64,000 nt of DNA. Source: Bdellovibrio bacteriovorus HD100. Lineage in GTDB: Bacteria > Bdellovibrionota > Bdellovibrionia > Bdellovibrionales > Bdellovibrionaceae. The notes under the pieces were generated by a model. It saw only the letters and a list, made by a program, of their open reading frames with translations. It searched no databases and had not been told where the DNA came from. A program made the translations under genes and the position numbers. Positions 33,595 through 43,973 of this stretch are shown here, in pieces (position 1 is the first letter of the stretch; every line of letters starts with the position of its first letter). The DNA is taken from contig NC_005363.1 of NCBI RefSeq assembly GCF_000196175.1, positions 3,472,001-3,536,000 on the forward strand, written 5' to 3'.

Positions 33595-34929
33595 TCAGTT
33601 GGAAGTGTAAGCCCAGAAATGGCCGCTGGCTTTTTTCATTTCAGAATAAAGAGTCTTGGGAATTGGCAAACCCTTCATCGCATAATCAAAGATCTGCAAT
33701 TGTTGTGGATTTTCGTACAGGATCAGTTCCAGATTCGGATTGTGCCCACCACGCACCAGAATCGCCAGCTGCTTAAATCCCACCGGAACATTCTTATAGT
33801 GACGAACACCTTCCGGTGCCGCCGTGGCGCCGTCGTCAGATCCCTGGAAATACGTGACCGGCACTTTCACCGGATAGTTTTCGGCCCGATAGATTTTGTC
33901 ACCTTTGGCGCGAAGACGTGCGCATTGTTTCAACGACTCAGTATCGACCTTGCGAACCAACTGCCCTTTGATAAAGGAATCCTCGATACTGACTTCCGGA
34001 TTCGCCATCCCCAATTCCTGACAGGAAATCATCATGTAAGCGATGTCATTGGAGGCAAACAGAATGTGCGGAGTGTATGTGATGGGTTCATAGCTTTTGC
34101 GAACCTCGGTCAGAAAATCTTTGAAGACCTTGTCGTCAGTTAAAAGCTCCAGGCGCTTTTTCAGTTTTTTCACGCCATCATTGTACATCAACTGTGTGCG
34201 CGCCTGACGTGACAGCCATGTGTCGGGAATGCCATGAACCGCAGAAACACTTTCCAGTCTTGCCATCAAAGACGGCGACAACGAATTCAGCATCCTCTGC
34301 AACAGCTTGCGACGATGAGGTGCATCCCAAAGCAGCAAGCCGCCGTCATAAACGACACCTTCCAAAATAGCCGCGCGAGTGTTTTGCGGGAACAGCGAAG
34401 CATACATCGTCGCCGGAACCGTCCCGTAAGAAATTCCATAGACGGTCCATTGATTGATCATCAGGTGCTGACGAACCACCTCGGCGTCGCGAGCGACATT
34501 TTCAGAGGAATAATAAGATGGATCCAGGAACATCGATCGCGTGTCCGGGCGCGAGCACCCCACCCCCCGGTGCTCCATGATCAGAACATTGTAAGGCACC
34601 GGATTGCGGAACAAACCCCAATGTGAGGTTTGCCCGGGACCGCCGGTGAAATAGATCAAAGTTTCTTTGCTGGGATCAAACCCGCGGTGGAAATAAGAAT
34701 AAACCTCAGTCATGCCCCGCTCCGGGCGGGAATAGTCCACGGGGACTCGGACATAGAACCCTTTTTCATGGGCTATCAAAGACGCATAGGTTTTCTGGCA
34801 AAGGGATTTGCCTGATTCATAAGTCGATTCAGAAGGAATATTCAAAGAAACTTGGGCCTGAGCCTCAAGGCGCGAAGCCATGCTCGCACCCAGAATCAGG
34901 GCAAATACCACTGTGTTCATGATTTTCAT
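33595..34929 (-). CDS. Secreted alpha/beta hydrolase, S33 aminopeptidase-like
   Basis: 444 residues with a signal peptide ending around RLEAQAQ. The fold is clear: oxyanion region LIYFTGGPGQTSHWG, MEHRGVGCSRPD, the nucleophile elbow TVYGISYGTVPATMYASLFP (G-x-S-x-G), and a C-terminal acid and His region (GSDDGATAAPEGVRHY, then LVRGGHNPN). This resembles tripeptidyl/prolyl aminopeptidases of the S33 family (TAP-like). It would trim peptides outside the cytoplasm. The start has no obvious ribosome-binding site. Confidence 0.85.
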   Translation of the reverse strand: MKIMNTVVFALILGASMASRLEAQAQVSLNIPSESTYESGKSLCQKTYASLIAHEKGFYVRVPVDYSRPERGMTEVYSYFHRGFDPSKETLIYFTGGPGQTSHWGLFRNPVPYNVLIMEHRGVGCSRPDTRSMFLDPSYYSSENVARDAEVVRQHLMINQWTVYGISYGTVPATMYASLFPQNTRAAILEGVVYDGGLLLWDAPHRRKLLQRMLNSLSPSLMARLESVSAVHGIPDTWLSRQARTQLMYNDGVKKLKKRLELLTDDKVFKDFLTEVRKSYEPITYTPHILFASNDIAYMMISCQELGMANPEVSIEDSFIKGQLVRKVDTESLKQCARLRAKGDKIYRAENYPVKVPVTYFQGSDDGATAAPEGVRHYKNVPVGFKQLAILVRGGHNPNLELILYENPQQLQIFDYAMKGLPIPKTLYSEMKKASGHFWAYTSN

Positions 34930-35027
34930 GACGGCAAATTTAGCCCAAATAGGTATCCTAAGGGCACGAAAACTCTCAAGTTTTGGAAAACTTGCAGAGT
35001 TGTCTATAAAGAAGGCGGGATCTCGGT

Positions 35028-35365
35028 TTTGCTATAAGCCGGATTCTGTCCAAACTACCAGGTCCCATAATTTACCCGATAATCGTGGATGATCATTCCT
35101 CTGGGAGTGGCATTACTGACACCCTCAAGCGATCTTACCCGGTGACTACGGGCTGGCCGCCCTACTAGTGTCACCCTATTTGATCTTGCTCCGCGCAGAG
35201 TTTGGCTGTTTTCACTCCAGCAGCTCCCCAGACCCTCCCGTTCCCGGTGTCTGGCTCAATGCCCTGGACATTCTCTCTGTTCCACTGTTCCTTACATTAC
35301 TGTAGAGGGGCGTTACCCCTTGCGCTGCCATATGGAGTCCGGACTTTCCTCTCTAATTTCAGGAA
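35028..35365 (-). ncRNA. rnpB: RNase P RNA (class A)
   Basis: On the minus strand the transcript begins near 35365. It contains AGAGGAAAGTCCGGACTCC (5' strand of P4 and flanks; reverse complement at 35335-35353) and the bacterial GGTAAGATCG/GAGGGTGTC region. It ends in ACAGAATCCGGCTTATAGC (reverse complement at 35030-35048), the universal 3' P4 strand. The two P4 strands lie about 300 nucleotides apart, as expected for a compact class A RNA. RNase P matures the 5' ends of tRNAs. Boundaries are approximate. An AATAATACT -10-like sequence lies just upstream of the 5' end. Confidence 0.95.
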
Positions 35366-35499
35366 TTTAGAGTATTATTAGAGCAATCATCCGCAAAACC
35401 GTGGGGATTTCTAACACCGTCCAGCATTTCGTGCAAGAAGGTTTTCTTAATCCCGGTTTTATTTTACTTTCTAAGCATCGTTTACAAAAGGATTAAATC

Positions 35500-35976
35500 A
35501 TGAAGATCTTGGTATCTCTATTCGCGTTCGCTATGACTTTGACTCTTACTTCTGCTTCTTTGGCTGAAGAGGCTCATGGTGGTGGTGGTCACGGCGGCGG
35601 CCACGGTGGTTTGACTGAAAAGATGAACTCCCTGTTCCCACAGCCAAAAGCCGATCCTGCGAAAAACGAAGTTCCCGCAAAACCAGAACTTGTGAGTCCG
35701 GCTTATTACACTTCCGTTAAAGCTGATAAAACAACTTTGACTTGGAAATCAGTTGCTGGCGCGGACGAGTACCATGTTCAAGTGGCTACAGATCCTAACT
35801 TCAAATGGCTGGTGGCAAACGAGTACGCTGTTAAAGGCACGACGTTCGAAGCAACAGGCCTGGAAGCTGGCAAACACTACTTCTGGAGAGTCGCGGCTGT
35901 GAAATCCACAAACTGGAGCACCTTCCGCAAAAGCTACTTTGCAATGTCCATGTTCGAAACACCGGCTGCAAAGTAA
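35500..35976 (+). CDS. Small exported protein with His/Gly-rich segment and fibronectin III-like domain
   Basis: 158 residues. A signal peptide (MKILVSLFAFAMTLTLTSASLA) is followed by a His/Gly-rich run (HGGGGHGGGHGG), which could bind metal. A Pro/Lys linker leads to an FN3-like beta domain: PELVSPAYYTSVKADKTTLTWKSVAGADEYHVQVATDPNF...GLEAGKHYFWRVAAV. This last part matches the fibronectin III core (Trp, YxVQV, L.xG..Y.WRV). Probably periplasmic or surface-exposed; function unknown. Terminator at 36010-36050. Confidence 0.75.
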   Translation: MKILVSLFAFAMTLTLTSASLAEEAHGGGGHGGGHGGLTEKMNSLFPQPKADPAKNEVPAKPELVSPAYYTSVKADKTTLTWKSVAGADEYHVQVATDPNFKWLVANEYAVKGTTFEATGLEAGKHYFWRVAAVKSTNWSTFRKSYFAMSMFETPAAK

Positions 35977-36009
35977 CACGTCCTTAGCTTTATCGTTCTA
36001 AGTTCCCCA

Positions 36010-36050
36010 AGAGCCCTCCTATACTTCTCTTCAGAGAGGGCTCTTCTAAA
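36010..36050 (+). terminator. Terminator after the FN3-like protein gene
   Basis: AGAGCCCTC (36010-36018) pairs with GAGGGCTCT (36036-36044), a 9-bp perfect stem with a 17-base loop, followed by TCTAAAAAAT. The U-tract is weak, but the stem is strong and well placed 34 bases after the stop codon. Confidence 0.7.
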
Positions 36051-36123
36051 AAATCTCCCTCTTCAAAATACGAAAAACAAAATAGCTCTAACAGATCCCG
36101 CTTCCATAGCGGACGGAGTTGCC

Positions 36124-36546
36124 ATGGATCATCGTGTTCTGGTTGGAATGCTCACGCTCCTTTTTACACTGATTTTCATATTCTCTATTGAAGCCCTGGC
36201 TCAGACAGAAAAGACGGCTCTGGACCCCTGCCGTGCAGACTTAAGCCGCTTTTGCCAGGATGTCGAACCCGGCGGCGGAAATTTTTTGAAGTGTTTGAAC
36301 GATCACAAAGACAAGCTGACCACGGACTGCCGCCTGCGCAGCCAACGGCTGCACGAACTGATGATGGAACTTCGTCGCGCCTGCAACAACGATCTGCTGC
36401 AGTTCTGCGATATGCTCAAACCCGGAGAAGGGCGCATCCTGCGCTGCTTGAAAGACAACAGCCGTCAGCTTTCCAATTCATGCACAGTGGGAATTCGCAA
36501 CGCCCTGGAGGCGCGCAAAGCACTGAAGGAAAATCAATGGCCATAA
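36124..36546 (+). CDS. Exported cysteine-rich repeat protein (GLG1-type repeats)
   Basis: 140 residues with a hydrophobic signal sequence. Two Cys-rich repeats follow: DPCRADLSRFCQDVEPGGGNFLKCLNDHKDKLTTDC and RRACNNDLLQFCDMLKPGEGRILRCLKDNSRQLSNSC. They fit the pattern C-x4-D-x3-FC-x3-(E/K)PG-x-G-x3-CL-x3-(H/N)-x3-L-x4-C of the Cys-rich GLG1/FGFR-binding repeat. In proteobacteria these are secreted or periplasmic and stabilised by disulfides; function unknown. Short but convincing. Confidence 0.85.
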   Translation: MDHRVLVGMLTLLFTLIFIFSIEALAQTEKTALDPCRADLSRFCQDVEPGGGNFLKCLNDHKDKLTTDCRLRSQRLHELMMELRRACNNDLLQFCDMLKPGEGRILRCLKDNSRQLSNSCTVGIRNALEARKALKENQWP

Positions 36547-36720
36547 ATTTTCGCCGCGCTTTTCACTTGTTAAGTTGCGGTGAAGACTCTACGTTCATTC
36601 AATACATTTTCGTGATTTGATTTTGTCGAAGCACAGGACTCAGAGCGTAATTACAAAACTTTAATCCCCACGGGCTTTTGTAATTTTATTAATAAACAAG
36701 ACTGTAGATACACTTATGTC
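36547..36720. promoter_or_regulatory. Intergenic region with 10-bp inverted repeat upstream of the hybrid kinase
   Basis: AATTACAAAA (36649-36658) pairs with TTTTGTAATT (36676-36685) around 17 bases, followed by TTATT. It could be a terminator for the Cys-rich gene or an operator for the kinase gene. A TAGATA -10-like hexamer (about 36705-36710) lies near the kinase start. No small gene is apparent. Confidence 0.4.
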
Positions 36721-39151
<2,431 letters not shown>

Positions 39152-39173
39152 CTAAATTGTCTAAAAAGCCCCC

Positions 39174-40091
39174 ATGGACATGATCAAAAACCGCCTCGAG
39201 AAAAACTACAAAAAACTGAAAAACTGGGCTGAGCGCGCCCAGATCGAGGCGTACCGTCTGTATGACCGGGACATTCCCGAGTACCCGTATATCGTCGACA
39301 TCTACAAGGATCACTTCCTGATCTACGACAAAAGCGACCTGCGTGATCTTGAAAAGAACCACCTGCCTCACGTGCAAGAGGCCTTAAAAGCCCTGTTCAA
39401 ATGTGACGACAGCAAGATCGTGATTAAAAAACGTGAACGCCAGGAAGGCCTGAAGCAATACGAAAAGCTCGACGCTAAGGAAGAAACCTTTGTCGTGCGT
39501 GAATCCCAGGCGCTGCTAAAAGTGAACCTTTACGACTATCTGGACACCGGCCTGTTCCTGGATCACCGTCCGATGCGCCAGAAGGTGTTTAAATCCGTCA
39601 AAGACAAGAAGTTCCTGAATTTGTTCTGCTATACCGGCTCGGTCAGCGTGTTTGCCGCCTTGGGTGGCGCCATCACCACCAGCGTGGACATGTCTCAAAC
39701 CTACCTGCGCTGGGCCCAGGAAAATTTCCAACTGAACAATCTGGATCCGGCCAAACACAACTTCATCAACGCCGACGTTCTGGAGTGGCTGCGAAACACA
39801 AAATCGCCGAACACTTTCGACGTGATCTTCCTGGATCCACCGACGTTCTCAAACTCGAAGAAAATGGACGACACCTTCGAGGTGGAAAGGGATCAGGAAT
39901 TCCTGGTGGAAAGCTGCATGAACATGCTGCGACCAGAGGGAATACTCTATTTCTCCAACAACAAACGTAAATTTAAAATTTCTCCGGCCGTTCTGTCCAA
40001 ATACAAGGTGAAGGAAATCACCGCCGAGAGCATCCCTCAGGACTTCCACGACAAAAAAATACACAACTGTTTCGAGATCAGAAGCAACTAG
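39174..40091 (+). CDS. Class I rRNA methyltransferase, RlmK-like
   Basis: 305 residues equivalent to the C-terminal half of E. coli RlmKL. Basic N-terminus (MDMIKNRLEKNYKKLKNWAE), then IEAYRLYDRDIPEYPYIVDIY. The catalytic domain has the substrate loop YLDTGLFLDHRPMR, motif I FLNLFCYTGSVSVFAALGG, VDMSQTYLRWAQENFQLNNL and FDVIFLDPPTFSNSKKM (LDPP motif). It probably makes m7G in 23S rRNA, the RlmK reaction. It is divergent from the deaminase gene across only 46 bases, so the two promoters must overlap or be very compact. Confidence 0.88.
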   Translation: MDMIKNRLEKNYKKLKNWAERAQIEAYRLYDRDIPEYPYIVDIYKDHFLIYDKSDLRDLEKNHLPHVQEALKALFKCDDSKIVIKKRERQEGLKQYEKLDAKEETFVVRESQALLKVNLYDYLDTGLFLDHRPMRQKVFKSVKDKKFLNLFCYTGSVSVFAALGGAITTSVDMSQTYLRWAQENFQLNNLDPAKHNFINADVLEWLRNTKSPNTFDVIFLDPPTFSNSKKMDDTFEVERDQEFLVESCMNMLRPEGILYFSNNKRKFKISPAVLSKYKVKEITAESIPQDFHDKKIHNCFEIRSN

Positions 40092-40111
40092 GGGCCAAAC
40101 GGCCCCTTTTC
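40091..40111 (+). terminator. Terminator after the rlmK-like gene
   Basis: GGGGCC (40091-40096), AAAC loop, GGCCCC (40101-40106), then TTTT. It begins at the last base of the stop codon. Confidence 0.85.
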
Positions 40112-40216
40112 CATTTTGGGGACAAAAATACCTTGCCCCACAGGTAAAAACGCCCTAGAACCCCCTAAATTTTACTTATTAAGGCCACTTTGCAGGGGCC
40201 GTTGGAGGACAGGGAA

Positions 40217-41503
40217 TTGAAAGCTTTAGGTCGTCATATTTTGGTTGAGTTCAGTGGATGTAACGCAGAAGTTCTGAACGACGTTTCCATCATCGAAAGA
40301 AGCATGGTCGAAGCGGCGCAAATTGCTGGTGCGACAGTCATCAACTCCACTTTCCACCACTTCTCCCCATGGGGCGTAAGCGGTGTGGTTGTTATTCAGG
40401 AAAGCCATTTGGCTATTCACACGTGGCCTGAATATCGTTATGCGGCCGTGGATCTGTTCACCTGTGGTGATTCTGTGGATCCTTGGGTTTCTTTTGAACA
40501 CCTGAAAAAAGCTTTCCAGGCGAACTATTCGGCTTTGGAGATGAACCGTGGTTCTTTGCACGTCATCCAGAAATCCGACTTCCAGCCTAAGATCATGCGC
40601 GAAAAACCTTCTTTCGACCTTTCCAAAGGCCACCAGATCGACCGCAATGTCTGGTTCACAGACAAAGACGAAAACCAGGCGCTTTCTTTGCGCTACACCG
40701 GCGATGTTTTGTTTGATGAAACAAATCCGTTCCAGCGCGTGCGCGTTTTGGATTCTTATTCTCATGGCAAATTCCTGGCGATCAACAACATGGTGATGTG
40801 CACCGAGCGTGACGAATACCACTACCACGAAATGATCACTCACCCGGTGATGCAGACTCATGGCAATGCGAAAAACGTCTTGGTGATCGGTGGCGGCGAT
40901 GGCGGCACTATTCGCGAATTGTTCAAATATAACGTGGACAATGTGACCATGGTTGAAATCGACGAAGCGGTGGTTCGTGCTTCCAAAGAACACCTGCCAA
41001 AGATCGCTTGCGAATTCAACAACCCGAAATTGAATCTTATTATCGGTGACGGCATCCAGTTTGTGAAAGATGCACCTGCCAACTCTTACGATGTGATCAT
41101 CGTGGATGGCTCTGACCCGGTGGGTCCGGCAAAAGGCCTGTTCACAGCGGAATTCTACAATAACTGCAAAAACGCATTGAAAGACGGCGGTTTGGTGATC
41201 ACACAGGGTGAATCTCCAATGTTCCATGAAGGCACCTTCGTGGAATTGAACCACTGCCTGAAAGGCATCTTCGGCAAGCAAAGCGTCCACACAATGCTGT
41301 TCCACGCTACGACTTACCCGTCTGGCATGTGGAGCTTGCAAGTAGCCGTCAAAGGATCCAAACATCCGGCGAAGGACTTCAACAAAGACCAAGCGGCGAA
41401 GTTCGCTCAGGACAAAGGTCTTAAGTACTACAATGAAGACCTGCACACTGCGGCCTTCAGCCTTCCTACTTTCGTCAAAACGATGCTTGGCGATAACGCT
41501 TAA
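40217..41503 (+). CDS. speDE: Fused S-adenosylmethionine decarboxylase - spermidine synthase
   Basis: 428 residues from a TTG start at 40217, chosen because GGAGG lies 8 bases upstream and the product begins [15 protein letters not shown], the normal SpeD N-terminus. The first about 120 residues are a prokaryotic AdoMetDC: the self-cleavage site [11 protein letters not shown] has Ser63, the pyruvoyl precursor, followed by the VDLFTCGD motif. From about 150 the spermidine synthase follows: [61 protein letters not shown] and [17 protein letters not shown]. The two activities convert SAM plus putrescine to spermidine in one chain; such fusions are known in bacteria. Monocistronic. Confidence 0.93.
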   Translation: MKALGRHILVEFSGCNAEVLNDVSIIERSMVEAAQIAGATVINSTFHHFSPWGVSGVVVIQESHLAIHTWPEYRYAAVDLFTCGDSVDPWVSFEHLKKAFQANYSALEMNRGSLHVIQKSDFQPKIMREKPSFDLSKGHQIDRNVWFTDKDENQALSLRYTGDVLFDETNPFQRVRVLDSYSHGKFLAINNMVMCTERDEYHYHEMITHPVMQTHGNAKNVLVIGGGDGGTIRELFKYNVDNVTMVEIDEAVVRASKEHLPKIACEFNNPKLNLIIGDGIQFVKDAPANSYDVIIVDGSDPVGPAKGLFTAEFYNNCKNALKDGGLVITQGESPMFHEGTFVELNHCLKGIFGKQSVHTMLFHATTYPSGMWSLQVAVKGSKHPAKDFNKDQAAKFAQDKGLKYYNEDLHTAAFSLPTFVKTMLGDNA

Positions 41504-41568
41504 TTGATAGACCGCCTCCTGTTTTCATTATAGTTTCATTTAGAAAACTAAACAAAACAGGAGGCGTA

Positions 41569-42189
41569 ATGTTCAAACTTCCAAATCTTCCCTACGCAAA
41601 AACCGGTATTGCTCCATTGTTCAACGAAGAACAAATGACTTACCACTACGACAAGCACCACAAAGCTTACATCGACAATCTGAACAAATTCATGGAAACA
41701 GATGCATCCCTGAAAGGGAAATCCCTGGAAGAGATCACTCTGACTTCCACGGGTGGCATCTTCAATAACGCCGCTCAGGCATGGAACCACACCTTCTTCT
41801 GGTTTGGTATGAGCCCAGCGGGTCAGGGTGGCCAGCCATCTGCAGAACTTTCTGCTGCGATCACTCGTGATTTCGGTTCTATGGATGAGTTGAAAGCCAA
41901 GTTCGTGGACGGCGGCGTAAAAACCTTCGGTTCCGGCTGGATCTGGTTGTGCATGGATGCTGCTGGCAAATTGAGCCTGGTATCCACTTCCAACGCAGCG
42001 GTTCCGTTCACTAACAACGGTCCAACTCCATTGTTGGTTGCTGACGTTTGGGAGCACGCTTACTACGTTGATTACAGAAATCTTCGCGCAAAATATCTTG
42101 AGACTTTCTGGGCGCAAGTAAACTGGAACTTCGTTTCCGAAAACTTCGCTTCCAAAAAAGTTCGCGACCTGACCAAGTCCATGACGTAA
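41569..42189 (+). CDS. sodB: Superoxide dismutase, Fe-type
   Basis: 206 residues with AGGAGG before the ATG. Metal ligands of the Fe/Mn family are visible: His in MTYHYDKHHKAYIDNL, His in AAQAWNHTFFWFGMSP, and DVWEHAYYVDYRN with the Asp and last His. GGIFNNAAQAWNH places a Gln at the outer-sphere position typical of FeSOD. The enzyme dismutates superoxide; with no signal peptide it is cytoplasmic. A 5-base-pair-like GGAGGCG leader and short AT-rich upstream region are seen. A mosaic copy of the AAAAGGTAC element and a strong terminator follow. Confidence 0.95.
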   Translation: MFKLPNLPYAKTGIAPLFNEEQMTYHYDKHHKAYIDNLNKFMETDASLKGKSLEEITLTSTGGIFNNAAQAWNHTFFWFGMSPAGQGGQPSAELSAAITRDFGSMDELKAKFVDGGVKTFGSGWIWLCMDAAGKLSLVSTSNAAVPFTNNGPTPLLVADVWEHAYYVDYRNLRAKYLETFWAQVNWNFVSENFASKKVRDLTKSMT

Positions 42190-42191
42190 CC

Positions 42192-42255
42192 AAAAGGTAC
42201 TCTGCGGCACCCTCCACAGGGGGGCCCACCGCAGTTTTGCATAAGCAGTGCGCCA
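42192..42255 (+). repeat. Mosaic copy of the AAAAGGTAC element after sodB
   Basis: AAAAGGTAC (42192-42200) is followed by a 34-base hairpin-forming block (CTGCGG at 42202-42207 pairs with CCGCAG at 42229-42234, with a further C-rich/G-rich stem inside), then TTTTGCATAAGCAGTGCGCC at 42235. The last part matches 18 of 21 bases of the same-position sequence in the 12851 element (TTTTGCATAAGCATCGCGCT then A). The block that differs replaces CTGCTTAC. It starts two bases after the sodB stop codon. Confidence 0.75.
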
Positions 42256-42265
42256 CAAAAACAAG

Positions 42266-42301
42266 AAAAGGAACTGCCTTCATCAGCAGTTCCTTTTTTT
42301 A
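42266..42301 (+). terminator. Terminator of sodB
   Basis: AAGGAACTGC (42268-42277) pairs with GCAGTTCCTT (42286-42295) around CTTCATCA, and the T-run continues to about 42301. An A-run precedes the stem, so it may also work weakly on the minus strand. Confidence 0.92.
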
Positions 42302-42327
42302 TGGCCAAAATGAAGCGACGCTTCGGA

Positions 42328-42348
42328 AAAAGTAAGCAGGTACCTTTT
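42328..42348 (-). repeat. Third AAAAGGTACC element, on the minus strand
   Basis: Reading the minus strand, AAAAGGTACCTGCTTACTTT follows directly and overlaps the TAA stop of the barrel-like gene (stop at 42347-42349). It equals the first 20 bases of the 12851 arm. Beyond it the sequence diverges into TCCGAAGCGTCGCTTCA, which contains its own palindrome GAAGCG-T-CGCTTC. Confidence 0.75.
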
Positions 42349-43120
42349 AGAGTTCGAAGAAGGTGGTGGAGAGCAGGAAGAGGGTGTCTTGGGTGTCGGG
42401 GGTATAGTAGACGCCGACTGAGGGGCGCGAGAACATTTCCTTCGGGCGAAGCTGGGACCAGGCCACACCGACTCCCGTGTTCATCTGCTCGTAAGGAGAC
42501 ATGCCCGCTTCACGCAGGTGTCCGTAAGCCAACGTGATCCATTCACGATCTTTAATCTGATACTGAATATCCAGGCCGTACTCGGCTTCACACTTCAGCG
42601 AATAAACAAAGACCAACCCGTTGGTGGAATCGATGTGCCCGCACACCTGAGTCATAAACGGCGACATCGTCACGTTTTCATTCCAGTCGGGACGATAGTT
42701 GAAACCCAGCTGGGTCGAACGCAAAACCAGGTCGGGTCTTTCGACAACCTTGCCCTCTTGTTTCACTTCGGATCTAAAGCGGGTTTCGGTGAATGAAGCC
42801 GCCCAGTCAAAGTTGTCGCCACGATAGAAATTTCCCTTCACGGTGTAATTGCGGCTGCCAGATGCGGTGGCATAGAACATCGGAACAGTCCCGATTTCCA
42901 GACGAGGAAAGATACCCATACTCAAAGCATTGGTCAGCATGTGGGAATTGACGTTGGCACCGCCAGCCCGCTGATAGCCGAACTGCCACTGCGGCAGGGT
43001 GCGGGCGGAGGTGCTGACCACGGGATTAAACACCACCCGTTTTTCAGGAACGACGTCGTCAAACCCCGCAAAGGATTGAACACTGAAGGCCAAAATGATG
43101 AATGAAATCAACGCGCGCAT
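42347..43120 (-). CDS. Exported beta-rich protein, probably an outer-membrane barrel
   Basis: 257 residues with a signal peptide (MRALISFIILAFSVQSFA). Strands alternate aromatic and small polar residues: WQFGYQRAGGANVNSHMLTNALSMGIFPRLEIGTVPMFYA, NYTVKGNFYRGDNFDWAASFTETRF, LGFNYRPDWNENVTMSPF, and the end LFLLSTTFFEL. It has two cysteines (VCGH and LKCEAEY). No family is recognised. The stop codon overlaps the AAAAGGTACC element. Confidence 0.65.
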   Translation of the reverse strand: MRALISFIILAFSVQSFAGFDDVVPEKRVVFNPVVSTSARTLPQWQFGYQRAGGANVNSHMLTNALSMGIFPRLEIGTVPMFYATASGSRNYTVKGNFYRGDNFDWAASFTETRFRSEVKQEGKVVERPDLVLRSTQLGFNYRPDWNENVTMSPFMTQVCGHIDSTNGLVFVYSLKCEAEYGLDIQYQIKDREWITLAYGHLREAGMSPYEQMNTGVGVAWSQLRPKEMFSRPSVGVYYTPDTQDTLFLLSTTFFEL

Positions 43121-43148
43121 ACCCGGACGCGATACAAGATAAGTGCCA

Positions 43149-43172
43149 AAACAAAGGGGCCGAAAAGCCCCT
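43149..43172 (-). terminator. Terminator after the FMN reductase gene
   Basis: On the minus strand AGGGGC-TTTTCG-GCCCCT is followed by TTGTTTTGG. It lies 70 bases after the FMN reductase stop and upstream of the barrel-like gene start. Confidence 0.8.
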
Positions 43173-43243
43173 CAAGTCCCTCTGAGTGCCGCCATCCCCC
43201 GGAAACCGGGTAAATAGTTCACGGCGACTAAAAGCTGATCAGA

Positions 43244-43813
43244 TTATTTAAGCCATTTGCGACGGGGGTCTTTTTTGTCGACAGGCCACGTGGTCCACGT
43301 CACCTGCAGATCGCAAGCTTTCAGGAAATTTTCCACAATCAGCTCGGCGTCCTCTTTTTGCCAGAAGTCCTTGGCGTGCGAGCTCGCGCTTTTCAGGGCG
43401 ATATCAGAAACCAGTGAATAGACCATCCCACTCATCGGAGGAATCAAAAAGCCCATCGTCGACAGGGCCCCTTGCAGACGGGACAGCACCCCTTTGCCAC
43501 CCACCGAATGCATCAACACAAAGACCGCGGCAGGCTTTCCCATAAAGGCGGCAGAACCTTCAAGTTCGGTCATGTCTTCCATCAACTTTTGCAGCGGGCT
43601 TCCCCAGGAATCCCAGTAAGTCCCCGTCACAAAAAACAGACCCGAAGCGGATTCGATTTTCTTTCTAAGAGCCGGTCCGTAAGAGGCTTTCGCCAGATGT
43701 ACAACTTCCACTTCGGCTCTCTTTCCAAAGAGCTTCACTAATCCCTTGATCCACTGGGCGCAGTTGCCTTTGTCACCCGTGGGACTGCCATTTAAAATCA
43801 AAACTTTTTTCAT
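43244..43813 (-). CDS. NADPH-dependent FMN reductase / flavodoxin-fold protein
   Basis: 189 residues beginning MKKVLILNGSPTGDKGNCAQWIKGLVKLF, the classic phosphate-binding loop (GSP-x5-N) of the flavodoxin-like NADPH-dependent FMN reductase family. Further flavin contacts are expected at ASGLFFVTGTYWDSWGSPLQKLMEDM and VFVLMHSVGGKGVLSRLQGALSTMG. Predicted to transfer electrons from NAD(P)H through FMN, perhaps to quinones or electrophiles. Cytoplasmic. A terminator follows at 43149-43172. Confidence 0.85.
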   Translation of the reverse strand: MKKVLILNGSPTGDKGNCAQWIKGLVKLFGKRAEVEVVHLAKASYGPALRKKIESASGLFFVTGTYWDSWGSPLQKLMEDMTELEGSAAFMGKPAAVFVLMHSVGGKGVLSRLQGALSTMGFLIPPMSGMVYSLVSDIALKSASSHAKDFWQKEDAELIVENFLKACDLQVTWTTWPVDKKDPRRKWLK

Positions 43814-43891
43814 GCCTTCATTTCCCCGCTGCTTTCCACATTATTGTCTGTTTCCACGGTTCAGGCCAAGGACATCCTGCCCAGCCCCGGA

Positions 43892-43923
43892 AAAAACGAC
43901 AGGCGTCTGTAATCAGACGCCTG
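43892..43923 (-). terminator. Terminator after the BON protein gene
   Basis: CAGGCGTCTG (43900-43909) and CAGACGCCTG (43914-43923) form a perfect 10-bp stem with a TAAT loop. On the minus strand it is followed by TCGTTTTTTCC, a proper U-tract. It closes the raiA-BON transcript. Confidence 0.92.
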
Positions 43924-43973
43924 CACATGGAGGGATGGGAAAAGGACCGCACTTTAATTTGTATCAACTTTCA

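Noticed and set aside
35370-35499. Possible extra small RNA between rnpB and the FN3-like gene
   Set aside because: Sequence is AT-rich, with no convincing structure; it is most easily read as the two promoters.
40226-41446. Long minus-strand open frame (406 codons) antisense to speD-speE
   Set aside because: It is rich in His, Val, Phe and has no motif; the sense frame matches two enzymes end to end.
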